A DNA stretch of 64,000 bases from Quillaja saponaria (GCA_029379385.1 CM055608.1:32161048-32225047), one strand, 5' to 3'. Numbered from the stretch's first letter, positions 49,385-62,210 are shown. Notes: a model not told the origin generated them from the sequence alone. Translations and numbers: made by a program.

Positions 49385-52219
49385 ATGATGATGATGACAA
49401 TGGAGGGGATGATGGATAAGACTGTATTGGATGATGTTATAAGGAGGCTACTAGAAGGGAAAGGAGGAAAACAGGTGCAGCTCTCAGAGGCAGAGATCCG
49501 TCAGCTTTGCGTCAACGCCCGCCAAATATTCCTCTCTGAGACCAATCTCCTTGAGGTCCATGCTCCAATTCGCGTCTGTGGTCAGCTCTCTAGTCCATGT
49601 GCCTTGTATAATTATGATTCATGATGATTTTGAACTTTGCATTAATTACCAGATAGTAGTGTTTGCGGATGGTTTGATTGGGTGGAAATTATTGTTTGAT
49701 ATAGATTAACGGTATAGATCAAAATGAGGTTTTCATCGTTTTTCTAATGAAATTTGAAATCAATTTTTTTGTGGGAAAGATTGAAGCTTTAGTAATTATA
49801 TGTTATAGCATTACATGATTTGGGTACTGCCTGAATTGTGTTTAACAAATGTCAGGTTACTAATTTCTTTTCTAAAGGGATTGTAATTTGAGGGGTGGGT
49901 GAAAAATCTAAATTTTATTGATCAACGCAGTAGTTTTAAACCAATGGGAATTTCTCCAGGCGAAGACTGTGATACACTAGCTTCCTGTGACACGGTGATT
50001 GGCATTGCAGACACCAACTCAGCTTTTCCTGCTAAATTGCATGACATACCCTGTGAAATTGGATATGATTGGAATTGGACTAACTGGATCTGCTCAATTG
50101 GAACATGTTCTCTCATCATGACTATAACTTAGTAAATGTAGTTTTTACTGAAAGGATAGCAATAGAGAATTAATCCACAAAAGGCAGAAGACAGCAATAA
50201 ACTTAGATAGCACCAAGCCAACTAACAACTTTATGCCTCTACTTTAAGAAAGGTATTTGATTCTGCGGCAAAGAAAGAAGGAAGAAAGAAGAGGAAGTCT
50301 TATTCAAAATTGGGTCCTTCTCTTTCTTTTTCGGTTTTATCATTTATGGTCCCAAAGTTGATGCCCTTCTTCAATGTCCCTTGGTCATTTCTGCAATATA
50401 TTTGGTGCAATTGATCCTATCTCAATATCCAGACTATATGGTTCACTTGTAGTAACCTCCAGTCATGGTCTGCAGTTGAGATGTAGAAAGATCTGGAGTT
50501 TAGGCATAACTTTTTTCTCTCTTTATCTGCCTCTGGTCGTAATATTGCAGTTATCTTGCAGGTGATATACACGGGCAGTACCAAGACTTACTGAGGCTAT
50601 TTGAGTATGGTGGCTACCCTCCCGCTGCAAACTATTTGTTTCTGGGAGATTATGTAGATAGGGGGAAGCAAAGTTTAGAGACAATATGTTTGCTTCTGGC
50701 CTACAAAATAAGATATCCTGACAGAGTTTTTCTTTTGAGAGGAAACCACGAAGATGCAAAGATAAACCGGATTTATGGTTTTTATGATGAATGTAAAAGG
50801 AGGTTTAATGTTAGATTATGGAAGATATTTACCGACTGCTTTAACTGTTTGCCTGTGGCTGCACTCATTGATGACAAAATATTTTGTATGCACGGGGGGC
50901 TGTCTCCAGAGTTGCAAAATTTGGATCAGATAAAGGAACTTCAAAGGCCTACCGACATTCCAGATAATGGTCTCCTTTGTGATCTGCTTTGGTCTGATCC
51001 TGATGCTAATGTTCAGGGATGGGCAGACAGTGACCGAGGCGTCTCATGTACTTTTGGATCTGATGTTGTAATGGAATTTTTGGACAAGAATGATCTTGAT
51101 CTCATTTGCCGAGGTCACCAGGTAATTTCATGTCTTACTTGAAAGTCTGCAACATTTATAGAATGCATACTTGTCATAAACTGGCAAGCAGAATTCTTTT
51201 CACGAGTAACTAGAAATTTTTCAGTGGCTTGATAGAATTCAACTAGGTTCAAGTCCAATAGGACAATAGCAGTTATCCAAAAGGAAGTCCTCTAGAAACA
51301 TTTATGTCAAACTGTAACTCATCAAAATGAAAAAGTACACGTACATCTGAGCATTGTTTGAAATAACAGTGACTTCCTGACTTATTAATTGCTGGAGGAT
51401 CCCTAGAATTTATTGTCAAGAGATGTTATGAAGAAAAAAACGGGAGTTGTCAATAGTATTTATCTCGGCAATGCTTACTATGAGATCAGTTCTCAACAAC
51501 TACAGCCTTTCAGTAATCAGTATGTAGTTTCTACTTTAAATTCTAATTGAGTCAACTATAAGATTCATCTATAATTAACGAATCTTGGTGGTGGATTTTA
51601 ATTAGCTTGGCACTCAAATGACCCTAATTTTTCTACATTTACAATTCTTGTTTGACATGCATCTAGAGTTCAGACCAGCTTACTCATAGGAGTCTCGAAT
51701 TTAACCTAACTAATTGCTCCAGATTTAAGATTTCTTCTTCCTATTGTGGTAATATTCTAGGTGGTGGAGGATGGATATGAGTTTTTTGCTAAAAGGAGAC
51801 TAGTCACTATATTTTCTGCTCCAAACTATGGCGGGGAGTTTGACAATGCTGGTGCACTATTAAGTGTTGATGAATCTCTAGTATGTTCCTTTGAGATATT
51901 GAAACCGCTCGAAACTAAAGCATCAGGAAGTGGTTCTAATTCATCGCGATTAAATCTTAAGAAGGTATATAATCAATTACATTATTCCGCTTCATTAATT
52001 TATGTCTCAAGACAATTGGCTGAATACATTTCATAGAAGTTCATTGACATCATCTTTTTATAAAGGAAATCAACTCAATTCTTGAATAATTGACATCACT
52101 CTGCTTCTGTTTAGGCTTACATTTCTTCTTATGAGTTCATTCATATAAATAACCAGAATGATCTGATCCTGTTTACCTGATCTTTGTCTGGACAGCCCCC
52201 TAAAACTGGAAATATCTAA
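49385..52219 (+). CDS. TOPP8: Serine/threonine phosphatase PP1, TOPP8-type
   Basis: Four exons, 49385-49580, 50562-51121, 51761-51964 and 52196-52219, give 327 residues. All metal-binding blocks are present: GDIHGQ, GDYVDRG, RGNHE, and later His residues in MHGGLSPEL and RGHQVVEDGY. PP1 catalytic subunits remove phosphate from Ser/Thr with two metal ions, and regulatory subunits direct them. Two sequence marks place it with the divergent TOPP8 group as I recall it: [11 protein letters not shown] (most plant PP1s have HECASINR) and [20 protein letters not shown] with Gly276 where canonical PP1 has Cys (human Cys273). The last exon encodes only PPKTGNI. The start could be any of four successive Met codons; 49385 is the first. 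The first intron is 981 bases. Confidence 0.92.
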
Positions 52220-53057
52220 TTTTTCTTTTGGAGGAGTCTTTTGGTTCACATAGAAGTACGCAAGCTCAACTCATTTCAAGTTTGAACATTTTGATAGATG
52301 AGTTTGGCAGAGAAGAACTGCAACATTCATCAGTTGGAGCCAGCTTAAAACGTAATCGCACTGGAAACTATACCTGTAAATTGACCACCTGAGTGTTCTA
52401 ATGTGCAGGAGCAGATATTTTTGCTTTTAAGTTTAAACACCTTTTTGGTCACTTCCTGCGTTCTCCGTTAGCATGTAATTGTTAGTACCAATATAGATTG
52501 AACTGCTTTGTTACCCCTCAAATAGATACCAAACCAAGTATATATCACTTGTGGTTGCTTCATGTGTCTTATAGTAGGTCAAATACCGATTTGACATGGT
52601 TAGTTACTGGTATTACTATTTGTAATATGCCTTAAAATGGGAAAGGTACAATTTTGTGGTACAAAAAGGGGAAAGGTTGCTATTTAACTACAAAAGAATG
52701 CTGGTGATTCCGTCTATAATAATTTTATTTCTAAGATGGAGGTCCTGCTGAAATCAAGAAATGATGTGATGTATGGGAGAATAAAGGATCCTTCAGATTA
52801 TAGTCAGATTGGAAGCCAATTATTTACATCATCTCATAACAAAGTAATAGAACAGATAAAAAAAAGAGGGAGTCTAACTAGGGATAGTTATAAAGAAGCA
52901 ATATATATCAGGACCAAAGTCAACCTATTCCTTAAAAGAATAAAGAATGACAACTCAACATTTGACACAATGGAAATGTTACAACAAAAACTGCACCTTC
53001 AGCTGTAAATTTACACCACTAGCGGTTCCCATACAGGGTCATCTCCATCTAGTTTTT
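52220..53057. other. Spacer between convergent genes
   Basis: 3' regions of the PP1 gene and of the minus-strand membrane protein gene. A 90-codon plus-strand frame (52736-53008) has no recognisable domain and is not called. Confidence 0.45.
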
Positions 53058-55172
53058 CTATTTCCTCTGGGTATTAGATAACTTCTGGTCCATGATTTTT
53101 GTTTCCAATTTCCTTGCAGTCCGTTGTATGGCTGCTAACTTTTGGCGCTGTCTGTGACTCTTCCTTCTGCTGCATGATCAATGCAATATTTTCAACAAAA
53201 TATAGATACTACTTTAGACAAAGATATAAATAGGCCCTTGTCAGATTTATATTGTACAAAACAGAATCAAGCAAAAAGGAATAAATACATAATGCTAAAA
53301 GAAATTCCAATTCAATGTTATTTCATGGGAAGCAAAAGCATTTAATTTTGTCAAGAGTGTAACTTGTTTGCCAAGATATGTAATCAGAAAAATCTTACAG
53401 AAATGTAATCCAGTATATAGAAATGAGAAATATAAATTTATAAGAAGCAAAAGAGTGTGTTCTCACCTTATTAACATCAATCCTGCAGTAAGAACCATTC
53501 CTCCCACAGCCCAAGAAAACCCTTCACCAAAAGTCGTTGTTGTCATCCATTGTTGGAAAGCTTCAAAGACCCCCAAGCTCACAGCAATTGTATCTAGACT
53601 CGCTTTACGACCATAGCAACGTGCTTCTTTAATACCACTGTACAGATCATCGGTTAGTCTCACACCAAAAACTGCAGCATCACAAAGCTCTGTACCATTA
53701 GAAACCCATTCAGCAGCTCTACCACAAACAAAGTCATTCACTCCACAAGGTGCCAGAACCTGCAGGTAAAATCAATCAACAACTATAATTTGTCAAGCCA
53801 TTATTAAAAGGGGACAATTTTAGAGCTTTACTGAGGAAGGGGGAATTGAAAGTGAGAGAAGTGATTCAGGGAAAACAATAAATTGGCTGTACAGATGTAA
53901 GTAATTTTCTGTTGCTCATCCGATTTCCTTTCCCTGTTTTACCTCCTAAAGACCTAGTACAAATTAATGAGAAAGGGAACATCCAACCACTTATTTCAAC
54001 TCTCCCAAATAGAACCTAAATGTCAATCTCATTTATGCAGTAAAAGGTTCAGAATCCAGATTTAAACTTGTAAACACTAGGGAAGTAAAACAAATATAAT
54101 AGATATATATACAGTTAGGAGCTCTTAAACTGCATTAATATATGTATACCTACTAAACTAGTTATAAATTAAATTAATAGTTATGAGCTGCATCAATTAT
54201 AAGTTCCTACTTCCCTCACAAATGAACACCCAATAAAGGTGGATGATAATCTATATTGATTCAGCAGAATATATCGGTTGAGGTTTATAAAAACCACCCT
54301 GCCCCACCCCTTTACTTCAACTCTCTTTCTTCTTTCAGCATGTGCAGCACTCAGACGAATTCTCAAAAAGTCCCAGTATAAGAAGTTACTGTAATACCTG
54401 TGTCTTAGCCAGACTGAACACCACCGTGTGGATGGCATATGGCACACTCCAATAGTTCCCACAAATGCAAGCACTCTTGGCTAGCCTCTCCCGTGGAAGC
54501 AAGCCTCCTAATAGCCAGCAACGCAGGATAAGTCTGGCTTACATCACATCAAGTCTTTCTGCGAAACACTCTGCAAAGAGTCAGATCTTTGGTTCCTTTG
54601 CTGACCTTTCTTGGAGGCTTCCCCTCAGAAGAGAAAGGTGGAAAGTGGCCACCTTGAGAAACACACACTCCATTTAATTTCCTGCATTGAGCAGAAAAGG
54701 GAGATCTAACAATTTGGGTCTGGATAGAAAAGGGAGATGTGTAACACTGTAACCAAAAATCTCAAAAACCAAGATTGAGCTGAACCTTATACCAAAAAAT
54801 TGTTGCGAATCTATTTTTCTTCAATTTTCCAGAACCCAAATGCACGTCCTAAAATTGAAGTAACTGTTTCTAATAGTAACCATTAAAGAAGACACATTTA
54901 TAACTCACACAGATCCTTAATAACTATCATATTAAAATTAACAAATTAAAAATAAAAAAAAAGTACCAATAGAAACACGTTTCCTTTTTTTCTGAAACCC
55001 AATTGACCATAAAAAGCAAAGGGTATATAAGAAACCAACGGAAGAACAAACATTAAAAGAGTTAAAGAAAAGTTGTAAAAGATAAAAGCTTTTAATAAAA
55101 TCGAAACTTACCAGAAGAACTTGAAGGAACCAGATTGAAAAGGAGTAATAAAATCAGAAATTTAATATTCAT
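53058..55172 (-). CDS. Uncharacterised type I membrane protein, Cys-rich lumenal domain
   Basis: Four exons, high to low: 55172-55112, 54507-54398, 53759-53467 and 53169-53058. All phases agree and give 191 residues. The N-terminus is a clear signal peptide (MNIKFLILLLLFNLVPSSSS). A ~110-residue outer part follows, with several Cys (SACICGNYWSVPYA, VLAPCGVNDFVCGRAAEWV, GTELCDAAVFGVRLTDDLY, KEARCYGRK). One membrane helix near residues 142-158 (FSWAVGGMVLTAGLMLI) is followed directly by a very basic tail (RRRKSHRQRQKLAAIQRTAR). So it is probably a single-pass protein of the secretory pathway with a short cytosolic basic tail. I do not recognise the family. The even codon use and high conservation feel of the Cys domain suggest a real conserved gene. 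The last intron ends in CAGCAG, so the product may differ by one Ser. Confidence 0.75.
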
Positions 55173-57088
55173 GTCTGTATTACTCTGTCTCTAGAACTGA
55201 ACTGGGCATACCCAGAAACCCTATGACGAACGTATTTCATGGCACCCAAAAATGGTCTGATCGCAGAGCATTGAGGTCCTGCCAGATTTTCTCAGTACAA
55301 TGAAAACTTTCTTAGTAAATGAAAGTTTCAATTACTTCCAATCTAACCTCATTATCGATGGACATAACCAGGCAATTACTTTTTGGATTTTCAAATTAGA
55401 ATATAGTGGATCTTGTTCTTTTTTTTTTTCCCATTCTAACCAAAAAGATGAAAAGACTATAACTTTCATGTACAGGAATCAATAACCTTCTTTATTGGTA
55501 AGACTGATGTAATTACGTTTGGGAGAAGTATATATATTAATCGAGTCTAATTGCTAAAGACCATTTTTAATTTATACCAAACAAATATATTAAAAACACC
55601 ATTTTTAGTATCTAACTTTTATTATATATCAATTAAGGATTTTTTTTTTTTTTTAAGGAGAGTTATAGATTTTTTATTTTTTTTTTCAAAAGTAATAATC
55701 TATATATTAAATAACTCATAAAATATAATTAATTATTATAATAAATACTATAAACTTCATGTATATATTAATTTAACAAGTGTATTGTAGAGCACTGGAT
55801 GAAAAAAATTCATGGATTAATTTTTATTACACTGAACTTTTTATATAGTCAATAAATAAGAAAATAACACATTTTATTAACATTAACCACAATTTATAAT
55901 TTTAGTTAAGTTATAATAATGTTTACTAAAAATGAATCAAATAATAAATGTTCATATATAAACTTATTTTCTATGTCAATCCTTAAAAATGATATTATTT
56001 TCTATTTGGATTACTGATGAATTATTTTGGATGAATTCAAAATAATAAATGAAGCATAACATATTTAGTCGATATTATTAAGAATGTATAAAAAAAAAAT
56101 TATAATTTATAAATAGAATATTGTTGAAAAATATTTTACGGTATAACATTAAAATGGATGAAACAAATTAACTTGTCTAATTATTGAGTCGAAGTTCTTG
56201 AGATTTTTTTTTTCCATGCATGATTTATTTCTTCATCATCTTCTAAAACAATATGTTAACTAATTTTGTTAAATTTTATCTAAATTTAATAATTATGGTG
56301 AGTTACCCATTCATACTTAAATCGAGCTCAATTCCTTTTAAACAAATCGATCTTAAATTTTACTTTAAATTTATTAAGTAAAACTAACCTATCTTGAATC
56401 TTATTTTAAGAATACAACAAGTTCAACACATAAATTCGGGCCTAGTTTAATATTTATAATATATTTTATATTATTATAAATAAATATTAATATACCAAAA
56501 TAAACATTTATAACTTAATTTCAAGATAAATTACTCACTCAAATGACTATTTGGTAGGCTAGAGTTCAACTCCTTCTCCGAACTCGTTGCCACCCCTAAC
56601 CCCTAAATCATGAGGGAACAAAATAGAGAAAATTAAATCTTTTAAAACCTGATTAAAAATAAAAATGTCTAGAGGACCACAAAAAAAATTGCACCCTCCT
56701 ACCATGTTTCTGCCTCCAAACACAAGCACAAACACCAAAAAGTAGTACTATAAATTCATGCAACAGTACAGAACAAAGCAAATAGATTCAGGTTCAGCCT
56801 AGATTAGGAGACCATTTTGATTTAGCGGCTTTAAGGAAAACACAAACAGCGAACAAAACCCTTAACAGGAATGAGAATAGCGCCCTCTATGTACAGAGTC
56901 ACAGACTACAACCAAAGTTACTGACCAATATTACACTGCTAGCTTTGCCTCGATTCATAACTATTAACTACAAACACACAACCACGAAGCCCCGCATGCA
57001 CTATTAACACGCACACACACACTTGCTAGAAGTGCAGACACTGACTCTTCTTTCGCCTGTTAGCTGAGAATCAAAGGAGGCTCATTTC
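55173..57088. other. AT-rich intergenic region
   Basis: No gene is supported across 1.9 kb. The left part is the promoter of the membrane protein gene. From 55500 to 56640 the sequence is extremely AT-rich with long T runs. The right end holds the 3' UTR of DRM1, including a short CA repeat near 57011-57021. Confidence 0.45.
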
Positions 57089-58690
57089 TCACACATCGTA
57101 AGAAGAAGCAGTGCTCCTTGGTCCAATCTGGGTTGTCTTCTGGTAGGCATCTGATGTCGACCTTCTTCGAAATCGAAAAGGCTCTCTACTACCTAATAAA
57201 AACACCCATGATCAGCACCATTGTAAATGATAGAAATATAATAAGACACAAGGCAACTCAGAATTTCTCGCCACTAGCAAGAGGAGACAAAGAAATTAGT
57301 TGCACATACTTTAGTGCATGCACTTTTCTCCGCTTAAAAGTGAATATACCTTAGTTGAAATCTTAGCATCATCATTCACAAGTGTAACACACCCTAAACA
57401 ATTATATAGAGAAAATGGATAATTTTTTTTATTAACACATATATATCTTAGCTAGCTAGCTAGGCTACACGTTGATGTATATATAAAGACTTCATCCAAG
57501 TTCAATGACTTGTATACATAGCAATGAAAGGCGCTAAAAATTTAGATTGGGAGAGGGACAGCTAACCCTGGGTTTTTAAAAATATATGAATAGGAAGAAT
57601 AGCTAACCCTGGTTAACACCTTAATTCAGACCCATGCAAACAAATAATTGTACGTGGATAGATACATGTATGAATGTCACTTTCCAAACAGTAACACGCA
57701 ATATTGTTTTGTCATCATCACTAACACAATTAGGCACCCCACAAATTGACAAAAATACCCTCATAGATATTTCTAGAGCATTTTACTATTTTCACATCCG
57801 ACGAACAAGTTCCATTGTTTTTGGAGATATAGTTTCCATTTTGTTTGCAGGTGCAGCAAAACCCATAAAGGTCTAATTGGTCATTATAGCTAAATGACAA
57901 GAAAAACGATGGAGCAGTCGAGCTTACCCGAAAACGGAGACACCGGAGGAGTAGACCCGGCAGGTGATACTGGAGGCGACCCACTTTGGTAACCGGTGAA
58001 TTTCCGTGAAAATGGAGACAACGGAGGAGTAGTCCCGGCAGGGGAAACCGGAGGCGACCCACTCTGGTACCCTGGGGGTTTTACTATCGTAATACTACGA
58101 GTGACTTTCGGCACCGGCTCTTCCAACGAATTTTCACCGTACGATCTCATGCTCCCGCCATCTGATTCTGATAAAAGCAATCACAAACCGCCGAAAACCA
58201 AAACCAAACATATATCACTTACATTTTTGTGAAAGAAAAAAATCATTTAGCGACATGAAAAAGCTTAAGATCCTATAGATCAACAATGTCCGAGAGCGAC
58301 CCAGCCTTTTAATTGTTAAACCTTTACGATCTTTAAAAATAGAAAATAATTCTGAAAAAAAAAAAAAAAAGTACAGAATTCAGAGAAAACATTTAGAAGG
58401 GGAATTCATAGATCTTCTCAATCAATACTAAATCTGAGATGTTGAATTTGAATAATTGGTTTTATAGTTTCAGTAATGGTCATCTTGATTCAGTTATATA
58501 TCGGTGAACATATTATGTAATTATATCTGATAAACTCTGGCTCCGGCTTAAGATAGCAAGAGTTTGCTTGCGTACCCTTGCCGGAGATGGATCGGAAACT
58601 GAAGGTTTGATGCTTTCTAAGCTTTCCGAGGCCGTTCTCCGGGCGTGGCCCTGCAAGTGTGTCATCCCACAACTGGTCGAGTAGACTCAT
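57089..58690 (-). CDS. DRM1: Dormancy-associated / auxin-repressed protein
   Basis: Three exons, high to low: 58690-58576, 58167-57928 and 57192-57089, giving 152 residues. The N-terminus MSLLDQLWDDTLAGPRPENG, LGKLRKHQTFSFRS is the family hallmark. The middle has SDGGSMRSYGENS and VTRSITIVKPPGYQ followed by Ser/Pro-rich sequence. The end is REPFRFRRRSTSDAYQ to RSTASSYDV. DRM1/ARP proteins are small, mostly disordered and probably nuclear or cytosolic. Their transcripts rise in dormant buds and fall with auxin or growth; biochemical function is unknown. Exon 2 carries two 26-residue copies of the GYQSGSPPVSPAG block, so this protein is longer than relatives with one copy. A G-box lies upstream. 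Confidence 0.92.
57930..58085. repeat. 78-bp in-frame tandem duplication in DRM1 exon 2
   Basis: Two copies with a 78-base period (57930-58007 and 58008-58085) encode GYQSGSPPVSPAGTTPPLSP and GYQSGSPPVSPAGSTPPVSP plus flanks. The copies differ at several bases, so the duplication is not brand new. Length divisible by three keeps the frame. Confidence 0.88.
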
Positions 58691-58991
58691 GGCGAAGGAG
58701 TAGGATAAGCAGGATAAGGCGTATTATAGCAGATTCGGCGTGTATATGAGTATCCGTCCAGTTCCGACTTATAGGGAGACAAGAGTTAAGTGTGTGAAGG
58801 ATACTTAAGGAGGACTGAGGCGTTAAAATTCGAACAATTATTGTGTTCGAGAACAATCTGGATCGTTGATTGGGATCTAGGTGGGACCCGCTTAACGTGG
58901 CAAACATATCGAGGTGCACCTAAAGATAAGCTTCGTTTGATATTTGACAGATGGGCCCCAAGGACTCGGGAAATTTTAGGATGAGGTTTGA

Positions 58992-58997
58992 CACGTG
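58992..58997 (-). promoter_or_regulatory. G-box upstream of DRM1
   Basis: A perfect CACGTG within acacgtga lies about 300 bases upstream of the DRM1 start codon. G-boxes bind bZIP and bHLH factors (ABA, light, sugar signals), which fits the known dormancy and carbon-starvation response of this family. Function at this site is inferred. Confidence 0.5.
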
Positions 58998-59497
58998 ACA
59001 CCTTGAACTCATATGAAGGTGGGTAAATCAAAGGCCCGCTTGCTTGTCAAATTTTGAACAACATCAAGTTGATATATTAAATTTTTTTTATAATTTTCAA
59101 CAAATTTATGCAATAACAAAAATTAAAACAAGACCTAGTTCATATCATCAAATTAAATTATAATTTATACTAAATGTTATACATAAATATATTTATTATA
59201 AATTTATATATATATAATAAAAAAATTATTAAATAATACTATAAAAATTGGTTCAAGAATTTATAATATGAATTTTAAAAAGATTAAGTTTAACCCGTTT
59301 TGTTAAATAAGGTAAAATAAAATTTAAGATTATTAATTTAGATTATTATTATTTTGTAAATTAAATTGGATCCGTATTCTTAATAAATAATTACAAGCTA
59401 GTCCTGAACTTTATCCTTCTAGAAAAAGTAGTCCTGTACTTTGATAGAATTGTACATCAACAAAAAGGGCGGCTGGGAGAGAACTACGGCTCATGGT

Positions 59498-60698
59498 TAG
59501 AGATGGCAAATGGGCCGGGTCCAAGTCGGGCCCGGCCCTACCGACCCTAATGGGTCTCTTAACGGGCCTTTAATTGATCTAAGCATTTTTATATTTTATT
59601 CACTGGGTCTGGACAAAACCCAAGATCTATTAGGTTTAAGATAAATTTTTTAATAATATCAAAATTTATATTGTTATGATCACTATATTTTGATTTTAAG
59701 TATTAAAATTTTATCATATAGAAAAATAATTTAGTATTAATAGTTTTGATATGAGAATTTGATTTTTAAATTTAAAATTTTTGAAAATGTAATGAGAAAT
59801 ATTACTGTTGAAAATTCATAATTTGATGGGAATTTACAAATCATAGGTCTGTGATCAATTTCTCATCCATTCAACTACCACTCAATTTCTAATGTCGTTA
59901 TTTTTTTATCAAATATTCGAATCAAGATATTGCACTGGTATTATTATACATGATTTGTAATTTATCCAAAATATTAAAATTTATGGTTAAGTTTAGCGAT
60001 TTCTAAATGCACAAGCATGTCATATAAGTTAAAATTTTAAAATGTCTTTTGACCCGACAATATAATTTATTTATTACCTAATTTTTCTATTTCTTTCGTT
60101 GAAATTTTCAGTTGAAATTGTCTTTCAATTGATTTCATTTCTATTTTTTTAATGGGTAATCAAGATTTTAATTACATGTCACTAAATAACATTAGATAAA
60201 ATTAGTAATAAATTGGGTCAACATTTATGTGTATTAGCAACAAAATATTTAAACTGTTTGGTGCTTGAGGATATTTGGACAAAGAAGGAAATTAAAATTT
60301 TGAACAAAAAATATTAGCTTCTTTAATACAAGTATTATATTTCATTCTATTTTTTGTGTGTTTTAGCTTGAATTGTTAATTTGAAATGCGGAGTAGCTAG
60401 TAATGAAATTTTGCTCTTTTTTGTCATCTTAATTAAATAGAGTATTAAATTATATCAACTGACAAAAATTTAATATGACTTAAGTAAACCAATTCTTTAA
60501 AAAACTATGTTCTATTTCTTTTTTTTAAATTGAAAAAAATTTGGGTATATGGGCAGACCTATTAGGTATGGGTCTATGTCCAAGTATACCCAGTAAATAA
60601 TGGGTCTAAAATGAGTCTCATTTTCAGTTCTATATTAGGTATGGATAAATAAAAGGCCAGGTATAGATCGGGTTGGACCTGACCCATTGCCATCTCTA
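59498..60698. mobile_element. Non-autonomous hAT element, 1.2 kb
   Basis: The ends are TAGAGATGGCAAATGGG and, inverted, CCCATTGCCATCTCTA, typical of a widespread plant hAT group. Identical 8-bp direct repeats CTCATGGT flank the element at 59490-59497 and 60699-60706, the hallmark hAT target duplication. Subterminal regions are GC-rich with repeated GGGCC/GGGTC motifs at both ends. The interior is AT-rich and has no transposase frame. Confidence 0.88.
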
Positions 60699-60914
60699 CT
60701 CATGGTATATAACTACAACCAATCCACTCAAGGACCTGAATAACATTCATATTGATGAACCACATTGTCAATCATATTAACTTCATTACCATTCAGTAAG
60801 GAACATTTGTCAAAGCATATGACAATGACCAACAAAAAAACATGTAGGAAAAGATGAACAACTACACTACTACAAGGAAAAATCATTGATGTTCTCCCCC
60901 CTAATTCTCCCAAA

Positions 60915-61244
60915 TTAAAGAAGTTTGACACCAGCTTCCGTGAGAGAATCAATGACCGCTTTAACCTTATCATGATATTTCTGTTCTCTTTTCAAGTGAA
61001 CAGAAATAGCAAGAATGTCCTTTACCATTAATCTTTGCAGCAGCAGCAACCACGTCCTGAGTAGATTCCATGCTTGATCTCAAGAATTTCTCTTGAATGC
61101 TTGCAGAAGAGAAGAGGCTTCAGTTGCTGTAGGTGAGTGGATCACCTGCACACTTACATACTTGTTCTTAAAGTGCGTCTTCTGGACATATGGTTTCAAA
61201 AACTTCGTAATTCTTGGAAGCCTAACTGGAGGAGGGATAACCAT
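60915..61244 (-). pseudogene. Ribosomal protein L18p/L5e-family (uL18) pseudogene
   Basis: The minus strand opens MVIPPPVRLPRITKFLKPYV and HFKNKYVSVQVIHSPTATEA, then loses frame. A second frame gives ASIQEKFLRSSMESTQDVVA and AAKINGK. A third gives VKDILAISVHLKREQKYHD, KVKAVIDSLTEAGVKLL and stop. These are successive parts of the small plant uL18-like protein (AT1G08845-type, a bacterial-L18 fold of about 114 residues). A frameshift lies after TATEASS, and about 20 bases are missing where relatives have GKILGERLL. A spliced leader-type exon appears upstream (about 62612-62537) with sound splice sites. Promoter-like GGCCCA motifs lie near 62960 and 63010, so the copy arose by DNA duplication. 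Intact relatives elsewhere presumably supply the function. Confidence 0.82.
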
Positions 61245-61529
61245 ATCTGCTATCCAATTGATAATCCTTATTTAGAACATCACATATATAAGTGGAAATT
61301 GTTAAGAACATTATAACAAGAAATCCAAGCATTCCATGCATCCAATTGATAATCCATAGCCGTTGTTCTAATTTGCTAAGCAAAGGTCATAAATTCACTT
61401 AGGTTGATGTTAGAAGAGTCAAGAGGAAATGCTATACATCAATATTCCTGAACTTGAAGATCAAAGACAGCATAAGTTCCAGTTCAAAAGCCCTACTTTT
61501 ATTTCACAAGCCTTACACTGAGTTCGGTT

Positions 61530-61975
61530 CAAGAGGATGCTTTGGTTTTTAAAAAGCTATAGCACCTAAATATAATTTGGTTAATTTTTTTTTAGGGGTG
61601 CTTCTTTTTCTGCTTTAAAAAAGTCATAAGTGCTTTTAGAAACACCCCTAGTACTACTTTTAAAAGCTAGCTATGACTTTTCAAAATTAAAAATATAAAA
61701 ATCATCTTATTAATTTTAAAATGTTACCAAATATATTTTCAATTAATTTATAAACCATTAAATTTCTCTTTCTAAATATATTATTTAATTATATCTATTT
61801 TTGTCATTTTATACATTTATAGCAGTTTATGATTTATTTTACCAAAGACTTTATTCATTACTTTTACTACCTACAACAACTTTTATAAAAAATTTATCAA
61901 ACAGGCTTGCTGTGATTTTTTGACAGCATGAAGTCACAACAACTTTTTAAAAATCACATTATTTCCAAACCAAGA
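61530..61975. mobile_element. Possible degenerate MITE
   Basis: AT-rich block bounded by loosely inverted ends (ctttggtttttaaaaag on the left; ctttttaaaaatcac...ccaaaccaag on the right). It contains an internal inverted pair, aaaagtcata and tatgactttt. No clear target duplication. Confidence 0.3.
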
Positions 61976-62210
61976 CTTAATCAATCAACAGATGGGTACA
62001 AATAATATATCCTAAACAAGACTTATAGTATATAGCTTCTAAACTGAAAGAAACCATCTGAATGGGAAAAAGGTTCAGCCAAGAGATTGGTTTAAGTGTA
62101 TGCTGGAAAACCTTTATATCAAAGATAAAGAGCAACTATTGCCCCTATGCACAACAATAAGCATAGATTTTTCCTTTAAATTTAACATTCTTATGGTTTC
62201 TACGGTTCTA

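Noticed and set aside
52736..53008. 90-codon plus-strand frame after PP1
   Set aside because: No domain, no clear promoter or splice support, and it lies in the 3' flank of two convergent genes.
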